Shown in pieces: positions 1-9,529 of a DNA stretch of 64,000 bases. The number at the start of each line of letters is the position of its first letter. The first letter of the stretch is position 1. Position numbers and translations under genes: made by a program. The notes under the pieces were generated by a model that was not told where the DNA came from, ran no database searches, and worked only from the letters and a program-made list of their open reading frames with translations. The DNA lies in assembly GCA_030068075.1 (NCBI GenBank), contig CM057834.1:96923119-96987118 (forward strand), in the 5' to 3' direction. The DNA comes from Paguma larvata (taxonomy: Eukaryota; Chordata; Mammalia; Carnivora; Viverridae).

Positions 1-11
1 GTTTATTTACT

Positions 12-43
<32 letters not shown>

Positions 44-202
44 CACGAGCTGGGGAGGAGCAGAGAGAGAGGACAGAATCAGAAGCAGGCTCCAGGCTCT
101 GAGCCAGCACAGAGCCTCATGTGGGGCTTGAACTCAAAAACCATGAGATCATGACTTGAGCCAAAGTCGGACAGTTAACCCACTAAGCCACCAAGGCGCC
201 CC
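1..202 (-). mobile_element. SINEC (tRNA-Lys SINE), cut by window edge
   Basis: Reverse copy: T-rich tail complement, GA repeat, body, ending in the tRNA head GGCGCCCC. Confidence 0.9.
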
Positions 203-387
203 AACACAGGCCTATCTTAGAGGGTTTTTTTTCTAACACACACACACAAAATCCCAATTCCTTTCAGTGGAGAATAAACTGGTTATTAGGGTGCATACAA
301 ACACTAGGCAGAGGTACTCATTTTAGGCCATGTTAGTGACATAACTAATAAAATATCTTTTTGATAGATTATTCTCCATTTAGGGTG

Positions 388-512
388 GTTTTTATTTATT
401 GTTTTGTTTTTAAGTAATCTCTACACCCAACATGGGACTTGAACTCCCTTTGGGCTATGACCCTGAGATCAAGAGTTGCATGCTTTACTGACTAAGCCAG
501 CCAGGCACCCCT
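388..512 (-). mobile_element. Older short SINEC-type SINE
   Basis: Diverged short form lacking the long felid body; head GCCAGCCAGGCACCCC at the right. Confidence 0.8.
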
Positions 513-670
513 CTCTACTTAGAGTTCTAACCACTTAAGTCCTATTTTCATCTCGTTCTAATGGAAACACTAACCAATTTTTTTTTTTTTTTTTTACTTT
601 TGAGCAAGCAGCTTTTCTTCTCTAAAATATCATCATATTTTTTTTGATTTTGATTTTGATTTTTTTTTTT

Positions 671-876
671 TAACGTTTTTATTTTACTTTTGAGAGATAT
701 AGAGACAGAGTGTGAGCAGGGAAGGGCAGAGAGAGAGGGAGATACAGAAACCGAAGCAGGCTCCAGGCTCTGAACCGTCAGCACAGAGCCCGACGTGGGG
801 CTCGAACTCACAGACCATGAGATCATGACCTGAGCTGAAGTCGGTCGCTTAACCGACTGAGCCACCCAGGCGCCCC
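671..876 (-). mobile_element. SINEC SINE
   Basis: Full-length reverse copy with intact B-box (GGGGCTCGAACTC) and head. Confidence 0.93.
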
Positions 877-889
877 TGATTTTGATTTT

Positions 890-1089
890 TTAATGTATAT
901 TTATTTTTGAGAAGAGACAGAGCAGGAGCAGGGGAGAGGCAGAGAGAGAGGGAGACACAGAATTGAAGCAGGCTCCAGGCTCTGAGCTGTCAGCACAGAG
1001 CCCGACGTGGGGCTCAAACCCACAAACTGTGAGATCATGACCTGAGCCAAAGTCAGACACTTAACCGACGGAGCCACTCAAGTGCCCCC
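890..1089 (-). mobile_element. SINEC SINE
   Basis: Reverse copy directly next to the previous element, more diverged at the head. Confidence 0.9.
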
Positions 1090-1110
1090 ATATTTTTAAA
1101 AATCATTTTA

Positions 1111-1265
1111 GGGGTGCCTGGGTGGCTCAGTTGGTTAAGCATCCAACTCCGGCTCAGGAGTTCAGGAGTTCGAACCCTGCCTTGGGTTCTGTGCTGACAG
1201 TTCAGAACCTGGAGCCTGCTTCAGAGATTTTGTTTCTCTTTCTTAAAAATAAACATTAAAAAAAT
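1111..1265 (+). mobile_element. SINEC SINE, internally shortened
   Basis: Starts GGGGTGCCTGGGTGGCTCAG; most of the CT-rich body is missing; A-rich tail. Confidence 0.88.
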
Positions 1266-2269
1266 TCTTTTAATCAATTTTAGCACACTATAAAAAATTC
1301 CAGTGTGTATTTATATTGGAATAATTGATATACTTCTAGAAACCTTAATTTTCTAAAATAATTTGGATTTTATCCGTATTTCTTATAAAATAAAGCCCAT
1401 AATTTATTATTGTATTTCATTTTAGAGCTTTAGAAAGAACTGTGCGTTATAATAAAAATATGTAGCTAGAATAGATTTGAGGATAGTAATGGTACCATGT
1501 GGGTCCCCTTCCTTTTTATGGCCAAATATCTTGGAATTAATGTTACATTCTGTCCCTATCACTATCCTCTGAATCAGATGAAGGGAAAGAGAAATTGTTA
1601 TACCTCCCTAGGGAATGGTCATGGCTACCTATTGATGTGTTGGATAAAATTCCATACAATTAGTAGAGAAGAGTTAGTGAATGGGAGAATACAGAAAAAT
1701 ATAATCTTGAGATTTTCTGAAATTCTTCTTTAACTCTATTATTAGGGTCAAGTGCAGACTAGCTGTGCGTGCGTGTGGCAGGGGCCATTATTTGGTCACT
1801 AATAGTTTGAATAGTGAACTCCCCAAGTTTTTAGAATTCTTTGGAGAAAAACTGCCCAAGAAGTTGAAATGGAATAATTACTGAAAGTCCATTATCTTTG
1901 CCATTCTTCTAGTTCAGAAGCCAGGAACTCAAGCAGTGATTCTAAAATGACCCAAAAGTAAAACAAATTCGTTTCTAAGTCTTACAGTCCTGGGGAGACC
2001 TCCTTAGTCATGGTTTCAGGTGCATTGCCATTAGCCCCTGTTGATGCCTGTTGACCCTAGTCCAGCAAGGCCATCGTTTCCCATACAAACTCAGTGATTA
2101 AGGCGCATCCCAATATGATAATCCTTTGATTTTACTTTACCCTATTTGAGAACAAGAATCCTCCTGGGAATGATAAAACTCTGAGGTTTTAACTTGTCAC
2201 ACAAATACTTAACACATTCACCTGTTATAAGCAACTGTCCCGCACCTGTTTCACAGAAAGTTTAAAAAA

Positions 2270-2479
2270 TTTTTTAATGTTTGTTTATTTTTGAGAGAGA
2301 GAGAGAACAGAGTGCAGGAGGGGGAGGGGCAGAGAGTGAGGGAGACACAGAATCCGAAGCAGGCTCCAGGTTCTTAGCAGTCAGCACAGAGCCTGACGCA
2401 GGGCTAGAACTCATGAACCCCGAGATCATAACCTGAGCCAAAGTCGGACGCTTAACTGGCCAAGCCATCCAGTCGCCCC
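2270..2479 (-). mobile_element. SINEC SINE
   Basis: Full-length reverse copy, head diverged (CCATCCAGTCGCCCC). Confidence 0.92.
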
Positions 2480-3327
2480 TCACAAAAAGTTTTAGAAGGA
2501 GGTTTTTATATTTTTATCAATGGTTGTTTCATGTGTCAAGTGTTGTTTATTGTCTCCTTAAAAAGTCAGATCTCAGCACCATTTTTAACTCGGTTTATAA
2601 TACCTTTGTATATAATCCAAAAAAAAAATCCAGCCTCTTTTCAGATGGCATTGACCCTTTCCTGTTTAACACGCACACACTGTGATTTTAAATAACATTT
2701 AACTCGTGTACACATTAAATTTTTATATTTTCTTGTGATCAGCTTTTCTGTTTTTAACTACTTCTCAAACCTAGATTGCTATTCAGTTTTCCTCTATTCT
2801 CTGGCTTTTCCAAAGCCTGCTGCTTGCATGAACCCACGATTTGACTTTCATTTTATGTTTCTGTAAGTATCCACTGTTGGGACTCCCCAGGCCTCTGAGC
2901 GCTGTGCCCTGAGAGTTGTGGTGGCCTGGCTGGCAGCTGCCGTCCCGTCACCATGCAGGTTTCTGTCTCAGGCCGTCTTAGGATTCATGTTCTGCTCCTT
3001 TCATTCTGAGTTCAAAAGGTTCTCAGGCTACACTCCCATCACTCCCACCCCAACACAGGAGACACCCCAGCATTCTACGCATTCTGTGACAGGAGTGCTG
3101 AGACCGAAGTATTTAACAAAATCAGTATTTCCTTAGTGGTACTGATCAGCTAAATGACCGCAGGAACTTTTAGCATCTTTCCTCCACAGGAAAGGTTGGC
3201 TTCCTGCGATTTCCCAAGTTCAGTGAAGATATACTTAGCCAGTGGATTCTAATAAAGCCACTTATAGTTCTGGAGAACTGGGTTTTTTTTTTACCCTTCC
3301 ATAGCTTTTATGGTTGGCCGCTGACTA

Positions 3328-3960
3328 ACAAAAGATTGGACAGAATCCAAATACCCATCAGTAGGGGACTCTTGAATAAACAATGGCACAGCTACCTACT
3401 ACAGCTCTGGAAAGGTGTGAGAAAGACCTCTGTATGTTGCTGTACACACATGTCCAGAATATGTTGTCAAGTAAAAAAATCGGGGTACAGAACAGTTTGA
3501 ATAGTATGCCATATAAAGAGGGGAAAAAATGAAGATGTATATATATTTGCTTATATTTTTACAAAGAACCGTGGAAGATTAAAACAAAAACCAGTAAGAG
3601 TGGCTACCTGTACGTGGAGAAGGAGATTTGAGATGGAAGCCAGCCCTCTCTGAGTGTATATTACAGTGTTGATTTTGGAACCTTGTGAATATATATATAT
3701 ATTTTTTTAATCTTTATTTTTGAGAGAGAGACAGAGCATGAGCAGGGGAGGCGCAGAGAGAGATACAGAATCAGAAGCAGGCTCCAGGCTCTGGGCTGTC
3801 AGCACAGAGCCTGATGTGGGGCTCGAACTCACACACTGCAAGATCATAACCTGAGCCGAGGTTGGACACTTAACTGACTGAGCCACCCAGGCGCCCCACC
3901 TTGTAAATATTTTATATAATTTAAAAAAGAAAATTAAATTTAAAAAATCAAGCATAGGCC
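3328..3960 (+). mobile_element. Old L1-type LINE 3' fragment with SINE inside
   Basis: The text CAAATACCCATCAGTAGGG and the following 'gtcaagtaaaaaa...gtacagaacagtttgaatagtatg' resemble the 3' region of old mammalian L1 elements. A SINE splits it at 3702-3897, with near-duplicated ACCTTGTRAATAT flanks. Confidence 0.55.
3702..3897 (-). mobile_element. SINEC SINE
   Basis: Reverse copy flanked by the imperfect direct repeat ACCTTGTGAATAT / ACCTTGTAAATAT. Confidence 0.92.
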
Positions 3961-4042
3961 AAAATAATTAACTATATAATACGTGTGCAACATAAATACA
4001 TAAAATAGATTTCTCTCAAATGGCTTTAAAACATAATATTTA

Positions 4043-4122
4043 GGGCACCTGGGTGCCTCTCTCTCTGCCCCTTCCCCCACTCATGCTGTCTCTCTCAAAA
4101 ATAAACATTAAAAATTTTTTTA
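4043..4122 (+). mobile_element. Internally deleted SINEC SINE
   Basis: Head GGGCACCTGGGTG is joined directly to the CT-rich 3' part; about 110 bp of the tRNA-related body is missing. Confidence 0.8.
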
Positions 4123-4180
4123 ATAAGTAAAACATATTTTAACTATATATCCCCAGAGGATATATAAGAGTCACAAAATT

Positions 4181-4407
4181 GGGGCGCCTGGGTGGCTCAG
4201 TCGGTTGGGTGGCCGACTTCAGCTCAGGTCATGATCTCACGGTCTGTGAGTTCGAGCCCCACATCGGGCTCTGTGCTGATGTCTCAGAGCCTGGAGCCTG
4301 CTTTGGATTCTGTGTCTGCCTCTCTCTCTGCCCTTCCCCTGCTCATGCTCTGTCTCTCTGTCTCTCAAAAATAAATAAACATTAAAAAATTTTTGGAAAA
4401 AAAAAAG
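4181..4407 (+). mobile_element. SINEC SINE with target-site duplication
   Basis: Complete sense copy flanked by GTCACAAAAT at 4170-4179 and 4408-4417. Confidence 0.95.
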
Positions 4408-5716
4408 GTCACAAAATCAGGTTCATATTTTTGTTTCTAATATTGGTAGTATTTTGACACAAGTCTTCAGATAAGGCAAAGAGTGTATTAATGCCATTAG
4501 GAACCAAAATTTTCAAGGTAAGGGAGAAAAGATACAGGTATAAAATGAAAGGATTTAATTAAAACCCTGTAATCTTAAATATGAATCATGAATACGAGTA
4601 TAAACCATTGACACTTTTTCTAAAAGGTATGTATTTCAGTAGCTCTGTCATTGAAGAGAGCTAGAAGCAGCAACAACCTGTTAGCTGTTGGCATCCTTAT
4701 CATCCAGACTGCGGACTCTAAATTCTATTTCTCAGATCAGTGATTGTGTGTATGGAGCAGGAAATGTCCAGGGTGAACCTGGGATAGTCTGTCACACCAG
4801 AAATGGAAGAAACTAGATGTTTGATGATGTGAAAAGACATAGAGCCACTCTGAAGAGGCTCCCACTGGCCAAAGGCGGCACAATTTGAGCAGTGGATTGA
4901 AACTCACCAAATTTACCCCCCCCCCAAAAAAAAGTCAAAACCACTTGAATCACATTTGGAGGTTTCTAGAGTACTAACTCATTCAGAAAATTAATGAAAA
5001 GAAGCAATTAAGCTTAAGCATTTTAAAAATCTCATAGTTTTAAAGAATAGAAAGTTACATCATCTGAATGTCTGTAAAAAGATCCTCTTTCTTACACCAA
5101 GTCTGTCCCCTCCTGCTCTTTTCCTTATATATGTGTGGGTATACAATCTGGAAGAAAAAAAGATAGGGCTGGACTATGTTTAGTACATTTCAGCCTGTAG
5201 TTTAAAGTAGGAAGATGGAAAGGCAACCTGCCACACACACTAGAACCTGTGTTTTCCTGGTCTTGCTGCATAACCTGACGATCTTTGGGGCCTTAGCTTT
5301 GTCCCATCTCATTTCCGCTTTGGGCACGCCAAATTTCAGAGGTCTCTAACTGATTTAAAAGTCATCGGGCAAAACAGCGAGTTCTGTTCATTTGCTACAA
5401 ATAAAACCAGAACCTACCTACAAGGCTTTTTTGAGAAATAATATAGTTTGAATTTTTTTCTCTGCACCTTCTCAGCTTGCCAGCTTGTCCTTTTAGGCCA
5501 AAAAAGGCTATATAGGCCTTGGCTCGAATAGAGCACAGCTGTTCGTTCCCTGACCAAATGAGACATGTTATGTGCAAAGCCTTTAGAGGGTGTTCTTTTT
5601 TCCTTTCCAGAAGAATCCCCTAGGCCTGAGGGACTTGGAAATACCATTCTTCCCTCTCCTGTGGGTTCAGTAAACAAGAAGCTGTATCATTTAATAGGCA
5701 AAAGTAATATGATCTT

Positions 5717-5877
5717 GGGGCGTGTGGGGGGCTCAGTCGGTTAAGCGTCCAGTTTTGGCTCAGGTCATGATCTCATGGTTCGTGAGTTCGAGCCCTGCGT
5801 TGGGCTCTGTGCTGACAGCTTGGAGCCTGGAGCCTGTTTCAGATTCTATGTCTCGCTCTTTGTCTACCCTTCTCCCG

Positions 5878-5913
<36 letters not shown>

Positions 5914-5939
5914 AATAAACATAAAAAAAATTTTTTTAA
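5717..5939 (+). mobile_element. SINEC SINE
   Basis: Sense copy with a slightly altered head (GGGGCGTGTGGGGGGCTCAG) and a (CT)n stretch before the A-rich tail. Confidence 0.92.
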
Positions 5940-6372
5940 GTGATATCTTTTAGAGGTTAGAACTGAGAACCTGAAAAGTATGTTTCTGAGGAGTCAGATC
6001 TGTGTTTAAACAGGCCTAAGTTTGTAATTCTGGGAATGTGTTTGTTTTTTAATTAACATCTAAGAAAAACTTGTTGCCCGATCTTGTTTCTTCTGCTTTT
6101 TTTCTGCTATATTTTAAAGCAGACCTTTGATAATATGGCATTTCACCATACATACTTCCTTACTGGCAATTTATTTAACCTCCGGGGGCCCTCTCTACTG
6201 AAATGGAAAAAATATTCCCTGCTTCATTATTTCATTAAGAAGCTGTGAGAGAAGGTGAAAACGTTTCGGAAAGAGTACTAACAACATGAAAGGCACTACT
6301 GATTCTAGATGATGTCAGAGTGTCGTCTCCAAGGTAAAAACTATGATTTGTTTTAAAATGAAAATACTGAGA

Positions 6373-6566
6373 GGCACCTGGGTGGCTCAGACGGTTAAGC
6401 GGACACCTCTTGGTTTCGGCTCAAGTCATGACTTTATCACGGTGTGTGGGTTTGAGCCCCGCATTAGGCTCCCTGCTGGCAGTGTGGACCCTGCTTGGTA
6501 TTCCCTAGCTCTCCTCACTTGCCCTCTCTCTCAAAATAAATAAGCTTAAAAAACAAAACAAAACAA
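6373..6566 (+). mobile_element. SINEC SINE, different subfamily
   Basis: Head GGCACCTGGGTGGCTCAG with a different body (GGCTCCCTGCTGGCAGTG). Confidence 0.88.
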
Positions 6567-6637
6567 CTTAAAAACATGTATTCTAGGAATGTGGGTGTGC
6601 CTCCATTAAAAAAAAAAAATGAAAATAGTGAATCAAG

Positions 6638-6730
6638 GAGGCCTGGCTGGCTCAGTCAATACAGCATGCAACTCCTGATCTTGGGGTCATGAGTTAAAGT
6701 TTACTTTAAAAATAAATAAATAAAAAGAAA
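6638..6730 (+). mobile_element. Old short SINEC SINE with target-site duplication
   Basis: Flanked by GAAAATAGTGAATCAAG (6621-6637) and GAAAATAGTGTATCAAG (6731-6747). Confidence 0.85.
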
Positions 6731-6954
6731 GAAAATAGTGTATCAAGTTTGAGTAGATCATATCAAAATACATAAGTCCAGTTTCATTTTGAACTCGTTC
6801 GCTAGCTGTATACCTTTTTTAAAAGGCTGGTTTAACTTTGGTTTTCCAGTTAGAGATAAATATTTGGGCAAAGCATAGTGTTCAACAAACCAACCTGATC
6901 ATTTTCACTTTCCGAGTCAAGCCCTGAAGGCCGTTCTCTTTTCCCCACAAATAG

Positions 6955-7068
6955 AGCCTGGCATTTCAACATCAGATATTCTGTCTTGGATCAAACAAGA
7001 GGAAGAGCCCCAGGTCGGGGCCCCACAGGAGGCCAAGGAGAGTGACATGCACAAGGGTGCCTATGCCG
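6955..7068 (+). CDS. ZNF398: ZNF398 penultimate coding exon (114 nt, SUMO-motif linker)
   Basis: The acceptor is AAATAG at 6949-6954 and the donor GTGAGT starts at 7069. The exon is phase 1 on both sides. It encodes [19 protein letters not shown] followed by an acidic/polar tail. IKQE fits the psi-K-x-E sumoylation consensus. Length (114 nt) and phase equal those of ZNF282 exons 6 and 7, and the [13 protein letters not shown] core is shared, so these exons descend from one cassette. Confidence 0.93.
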
Positions 7069-9529
7069 GTGAGTGAGGCTCGGACGTGCCCACGTCCAGA
7101 CTCCGCTTAGGCCAGGACTGACTGAGGAAGTAGCAGACGGGGCGGGGCTGTGCAGGCAAGGAGGTGGAAGGAGACTGGGGAAGGGGACAGAGGACATGCT
7201 CAAGTAGGTTAGAAATGAAAATGAAAGCAAAGTAAGATGAATTTTATGTGAGAAAACACCTTTTTAAGTGTAAAGACAAAGTAGATTTGTTAGAGGAAGA
7301 AAAATAAGTGCACACAGATGGACCAAAAGTTCGAGGATGGGGAAAGACAGAGGGACAGGTGGGGAGGGTGTAGAAAGGCTAGAACAAGACTGGGGGGAGG
7401 AGACAAGCCATGGAGACAAGAATGTCCTTGGAGAGGCACAAATGTGGACGAAGAGCTCTCCCGGGGGACAAAGAGTGATGGCAGGAGAAGCAGATAGCTT
7501 CCTTCCCAGGTATTTAGCACCATCTGTATTTTGCCATCTGAATTGTAGAAGAGAATCCCAAGGTCAGAGGGAACCCGTTCATATATGTGACCTAAAGCCA
7601 CCTGCTCTGAGTACCTTCTATGCCCTGTGTTCTGTTAGACTCTGGGAAGCAGAAATAAAAAATGACAGTTTGTGCTCTTCCAGATATTTATATCGGACAC
7701 CCCCCTTCCCACCCTCCCCCCCAGAACTGGGCATGCCTACTGTTAAGTCTCCAGGGTGAGTGGGACGGATGACTTCTATAAAAGAAATAAGGAGTTTGGA
7801 GAACATATATCAGTTTTAGTTTAGGTGTTTAGATAAGGGCTCCAGCCGGCTGTGAAGCCAGATTTGGGCCTTACAAGACTGGCGTGGTGTGGTTGGGGGT
7901 AATTTGGGAAGACAGGAAGAGGCGGATGCAGGCTGCAAAAGGGAGGGCAGAATGAGCAAGGATCCAGAGGCAGAAATGCGGACTGGGTTTTCAGGGAGAG
8001 TAAAGAGAGCAAATAGTCAGGAAGCATGTATCTGGCCCACTGAAGAGGAGTGAGAGTAATTTTAGGCCTTGTCACAAAAGGCAACAGAGAATCGAAGTTC
8101 CAGAGCAGAAAAACCTAGCTGAAGGAGCGCTGGGCGCTGGCAAGATGGATGCCCAGTTTTCTCCTGTTCTGAGCAGGGAGCATTGGGAGGCGCAGCGCCG
8201 AGCTCTCTGATTTGCCACAGGGACTGGAGATGCCTGGGTGGTGATCCCGGCCCTCCGCTGAGCCTCCCCTCTGAGCCAGTTAAGGCTCAGAGCAGTCTGC
8301 TAGAGCTGGGTAGGGTTACCGGGAGCTGCCACCCGACCGCTGCTGACAGGTGTGACTCTGAGTCCTTTCTTTCAGATGAAGAGCTCGTCATCAAAGCTGA
8401 AGGCCTTGCCAGAGCCTCCCTGTGCCCCGAGGTTCCCGTCACCTTCTCCTCTCCTCCACCAGCAGCGAAAGATACTTTTTCCGACGTGGCTTTCAAAAGC
8501 CAGCCGTCCGCATCCATGGCACCTTTTGGACGTCCGGCCACTGACCTGGCCGAAGCCTCTGAGGGACAAGTGACTTTCACCCAGTTGGGCAGCTACCCCC
8601 TGCCGCCTCCCTCCGGGGAACAGGTATTTTCATGCCACCACTGTGGCAAGAGCCTCAGCCAAGACATGTTGCTGAGCCACCAGTGTAGCCACACAGGTGA
8701 GCACCCCTTGTCGTGCGCCCAGTGCCCGAAGCACTTTCCCCAGCAGGCCGACCTCAGCAGCAGCTCCCAGCCCCACGCTAGCGACACACCCCCCACCTGC
8801 CCGCACTGCGCCAGAACTTTCACTCACCCGTCAAGGCTCACCTACCACCTTCGGGTCCATAACAGCACCGAGCGCCCCTTCCCCTGCCCCGACTGCCCCA
8901 AGCGCTTCGCGGACCAGGCGCGGCTCACCAGCCACCGGCGAGCTCACGCGAGCGAGAGGCCCTTCCGCTGCGCGCAGTGTGGCCGCAGCTTCAGCCTAAA
9001 AATCAGCCTCCTGCTGCACCAGCGGGGGCACGCGCAGGAGCGGCCTTTCTCCTGCCCCCAGTGCGGCATCGACTTCAACGGCCACTCGGCCCTCATCCGC
9101 CACCAGATGATCCACACGGGCGAGCGCCCTTACCCGTGCACGGACTGCAGCAAGAGCTTTATGCGCAAGGAGCACCTGCTGAACCACCGGCGGCTGCACA
9201 CGGGCGAGCGGCCCTTCAGCTGCGCGCACTGCGGCAAGAGCTTCATCCGCAAGCACCACCTCATGAAGCACCAGCGCATCCACACGGGCGAGCGGCCCTA
9301 CCCCTGTGCCTACTGCGGCAGGAGCTTCCGCTACAAGCAGACGCTCAAGGACCACCTGCGCTCCGGCCACAGCGGGGGCTGCGCGGGCGACAGCGACCTC
9401 TCGGGACAGCCGCCCGACCCCCCAGGGCCGCTCCTAACTGGGCTCGAAACTGCCGGCCTAGGCGTTAACGCCGAAGGTCTAGAGACCAGTCAGTGGTACG
9501 GGGAAGGGAGCGGAGGGGGGGGGTTGTAA
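6955..9529 (+). CDS. ZNF398: ZNF398 (ZER6), 3' part: two last coding exons (6955-7068, 8376-9529)
   Basis: The gene encodes a nuclear C2H2 zinc-finger transcription regulator; the human protein (ZER6) is known for isoforms with and without KRAB that interact with estrogen receptor alpha. Only the C-terminal about 421 residues are here: a linker exon with [16 protein letters not shown], then the final exon starting DEELVIKAEG and ending in the stop at 9527-9529. The sequence matches my memory of human ZNF398 closely throughout. The join is phase 1 (G|AT giving Asp) with a GTGAGT donor at 7069 and a TTTCAG acceptor at 8370-8375. The DUF3669 and KRAB exons of the human gene were not found in 1-6954 and presumably lie upstream. 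The open frame running back to 8183 is intronic, so the Met at 8183 is not a start. The neighbour downstream on the same strand is the paralogue ZNF282. Confidence 0.95.
7069..8375 (+). other. ZNF398 last intron, probably containing antisense L2
   Basis: The intron lies between the 114-nt exon and the finger exon. GA-rich stretches at about 7290-7480 and 7900-8100 read like diverged reverse L2 3' sequence; no other feature is recognised. Confidence 0.5.
8376..9529 (+). CDS. ZNF398: ZNF398 last exon: nine C2H2 fingers
   Basis: The exon opens with a Ser/Pro-rich stretch of about 85 residues (DEELVIKAEG...), containing VIKAE, another SUMO-like motif. C2H2 fingers follow from the first Cys at 8633 to the last His at 9370. 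Finger 1 (CHHC...H...CSH) is slightly unusual. Finger 2 (CAQC...) has Ser where the first zinc-ligand His is expected, so it is degenerate. Fingers 3-9 are canonical, with TGERP-type linkers between the later ones and ASERP/STERP/AQERP linkers between the earlier ones. The last finger has an H-x4-H spacing. A Gly-rich C terminus (YGEGSGGGGL) is encoded across a run of nine G at 9515-9523, just before the TAA. Length and content agree with the human gene. Confidence 0.96.
8633..9370 (+). other. ZNF398: C2H2 zinc-finger array of ZNF398
   Basis: Helix residues (-1,2,3,6) of the last four fingers read G,S,A,R; R,E,H,N; R,H,H,K; Y,Q,T,D. They closely parallel fingers 2-5 of ZNF282 (C,S,G,R; R,E,H,N; R,Q,N,K; Y,E,S,D), so the two proteins may recognise related DNA. 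Confidence 0.9.

Larger units (their letters stand above)
1..6954 (+). other. Intron of ZNF398 (upstream exons not seen)
   Basis: This is intronic or upstream DNA of ZNF398. It holds about twelve SINEs and one L1 fragment (listed separately). I looked for the KRAB exon and the exon between KRAB and the 114-nt exon and did not find them. 1266-2268, 2480-3327 and 4409-5716 are AT-rich non-coding sequence in which I recognise nothing; the short ORFs there look random. Confidence 0.6.

Noticed and set aside
548..865. Many ORFs of 60-105 codons reading [16 protein letters not shown]...[23 protein letters not shown]
   Set aside because: They recur in dozens of places and all lie on tRNA-Lys SINEs; they are translations of the SINE body, not genes.
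1181..1200. Possible tRNA genes at sense SINE heads
   Set aside because: Only diverged A- and B-box remnants of tRNA-Lys followed by the SINE body; none folds as a complete tRNA by eye.
8183..8375. N-terminal extension of the ZNF398 finger exon from Met 8183
   Set aside because: A good acceptor at 8370-8375 and the human sequence show that coding begins at 8376; the extension is intron.
8977..9468. Out-of-frame ORFs over ZNF398 fingers
   Set aside because: Shadows of the finger repeats in GC-rich DNA.
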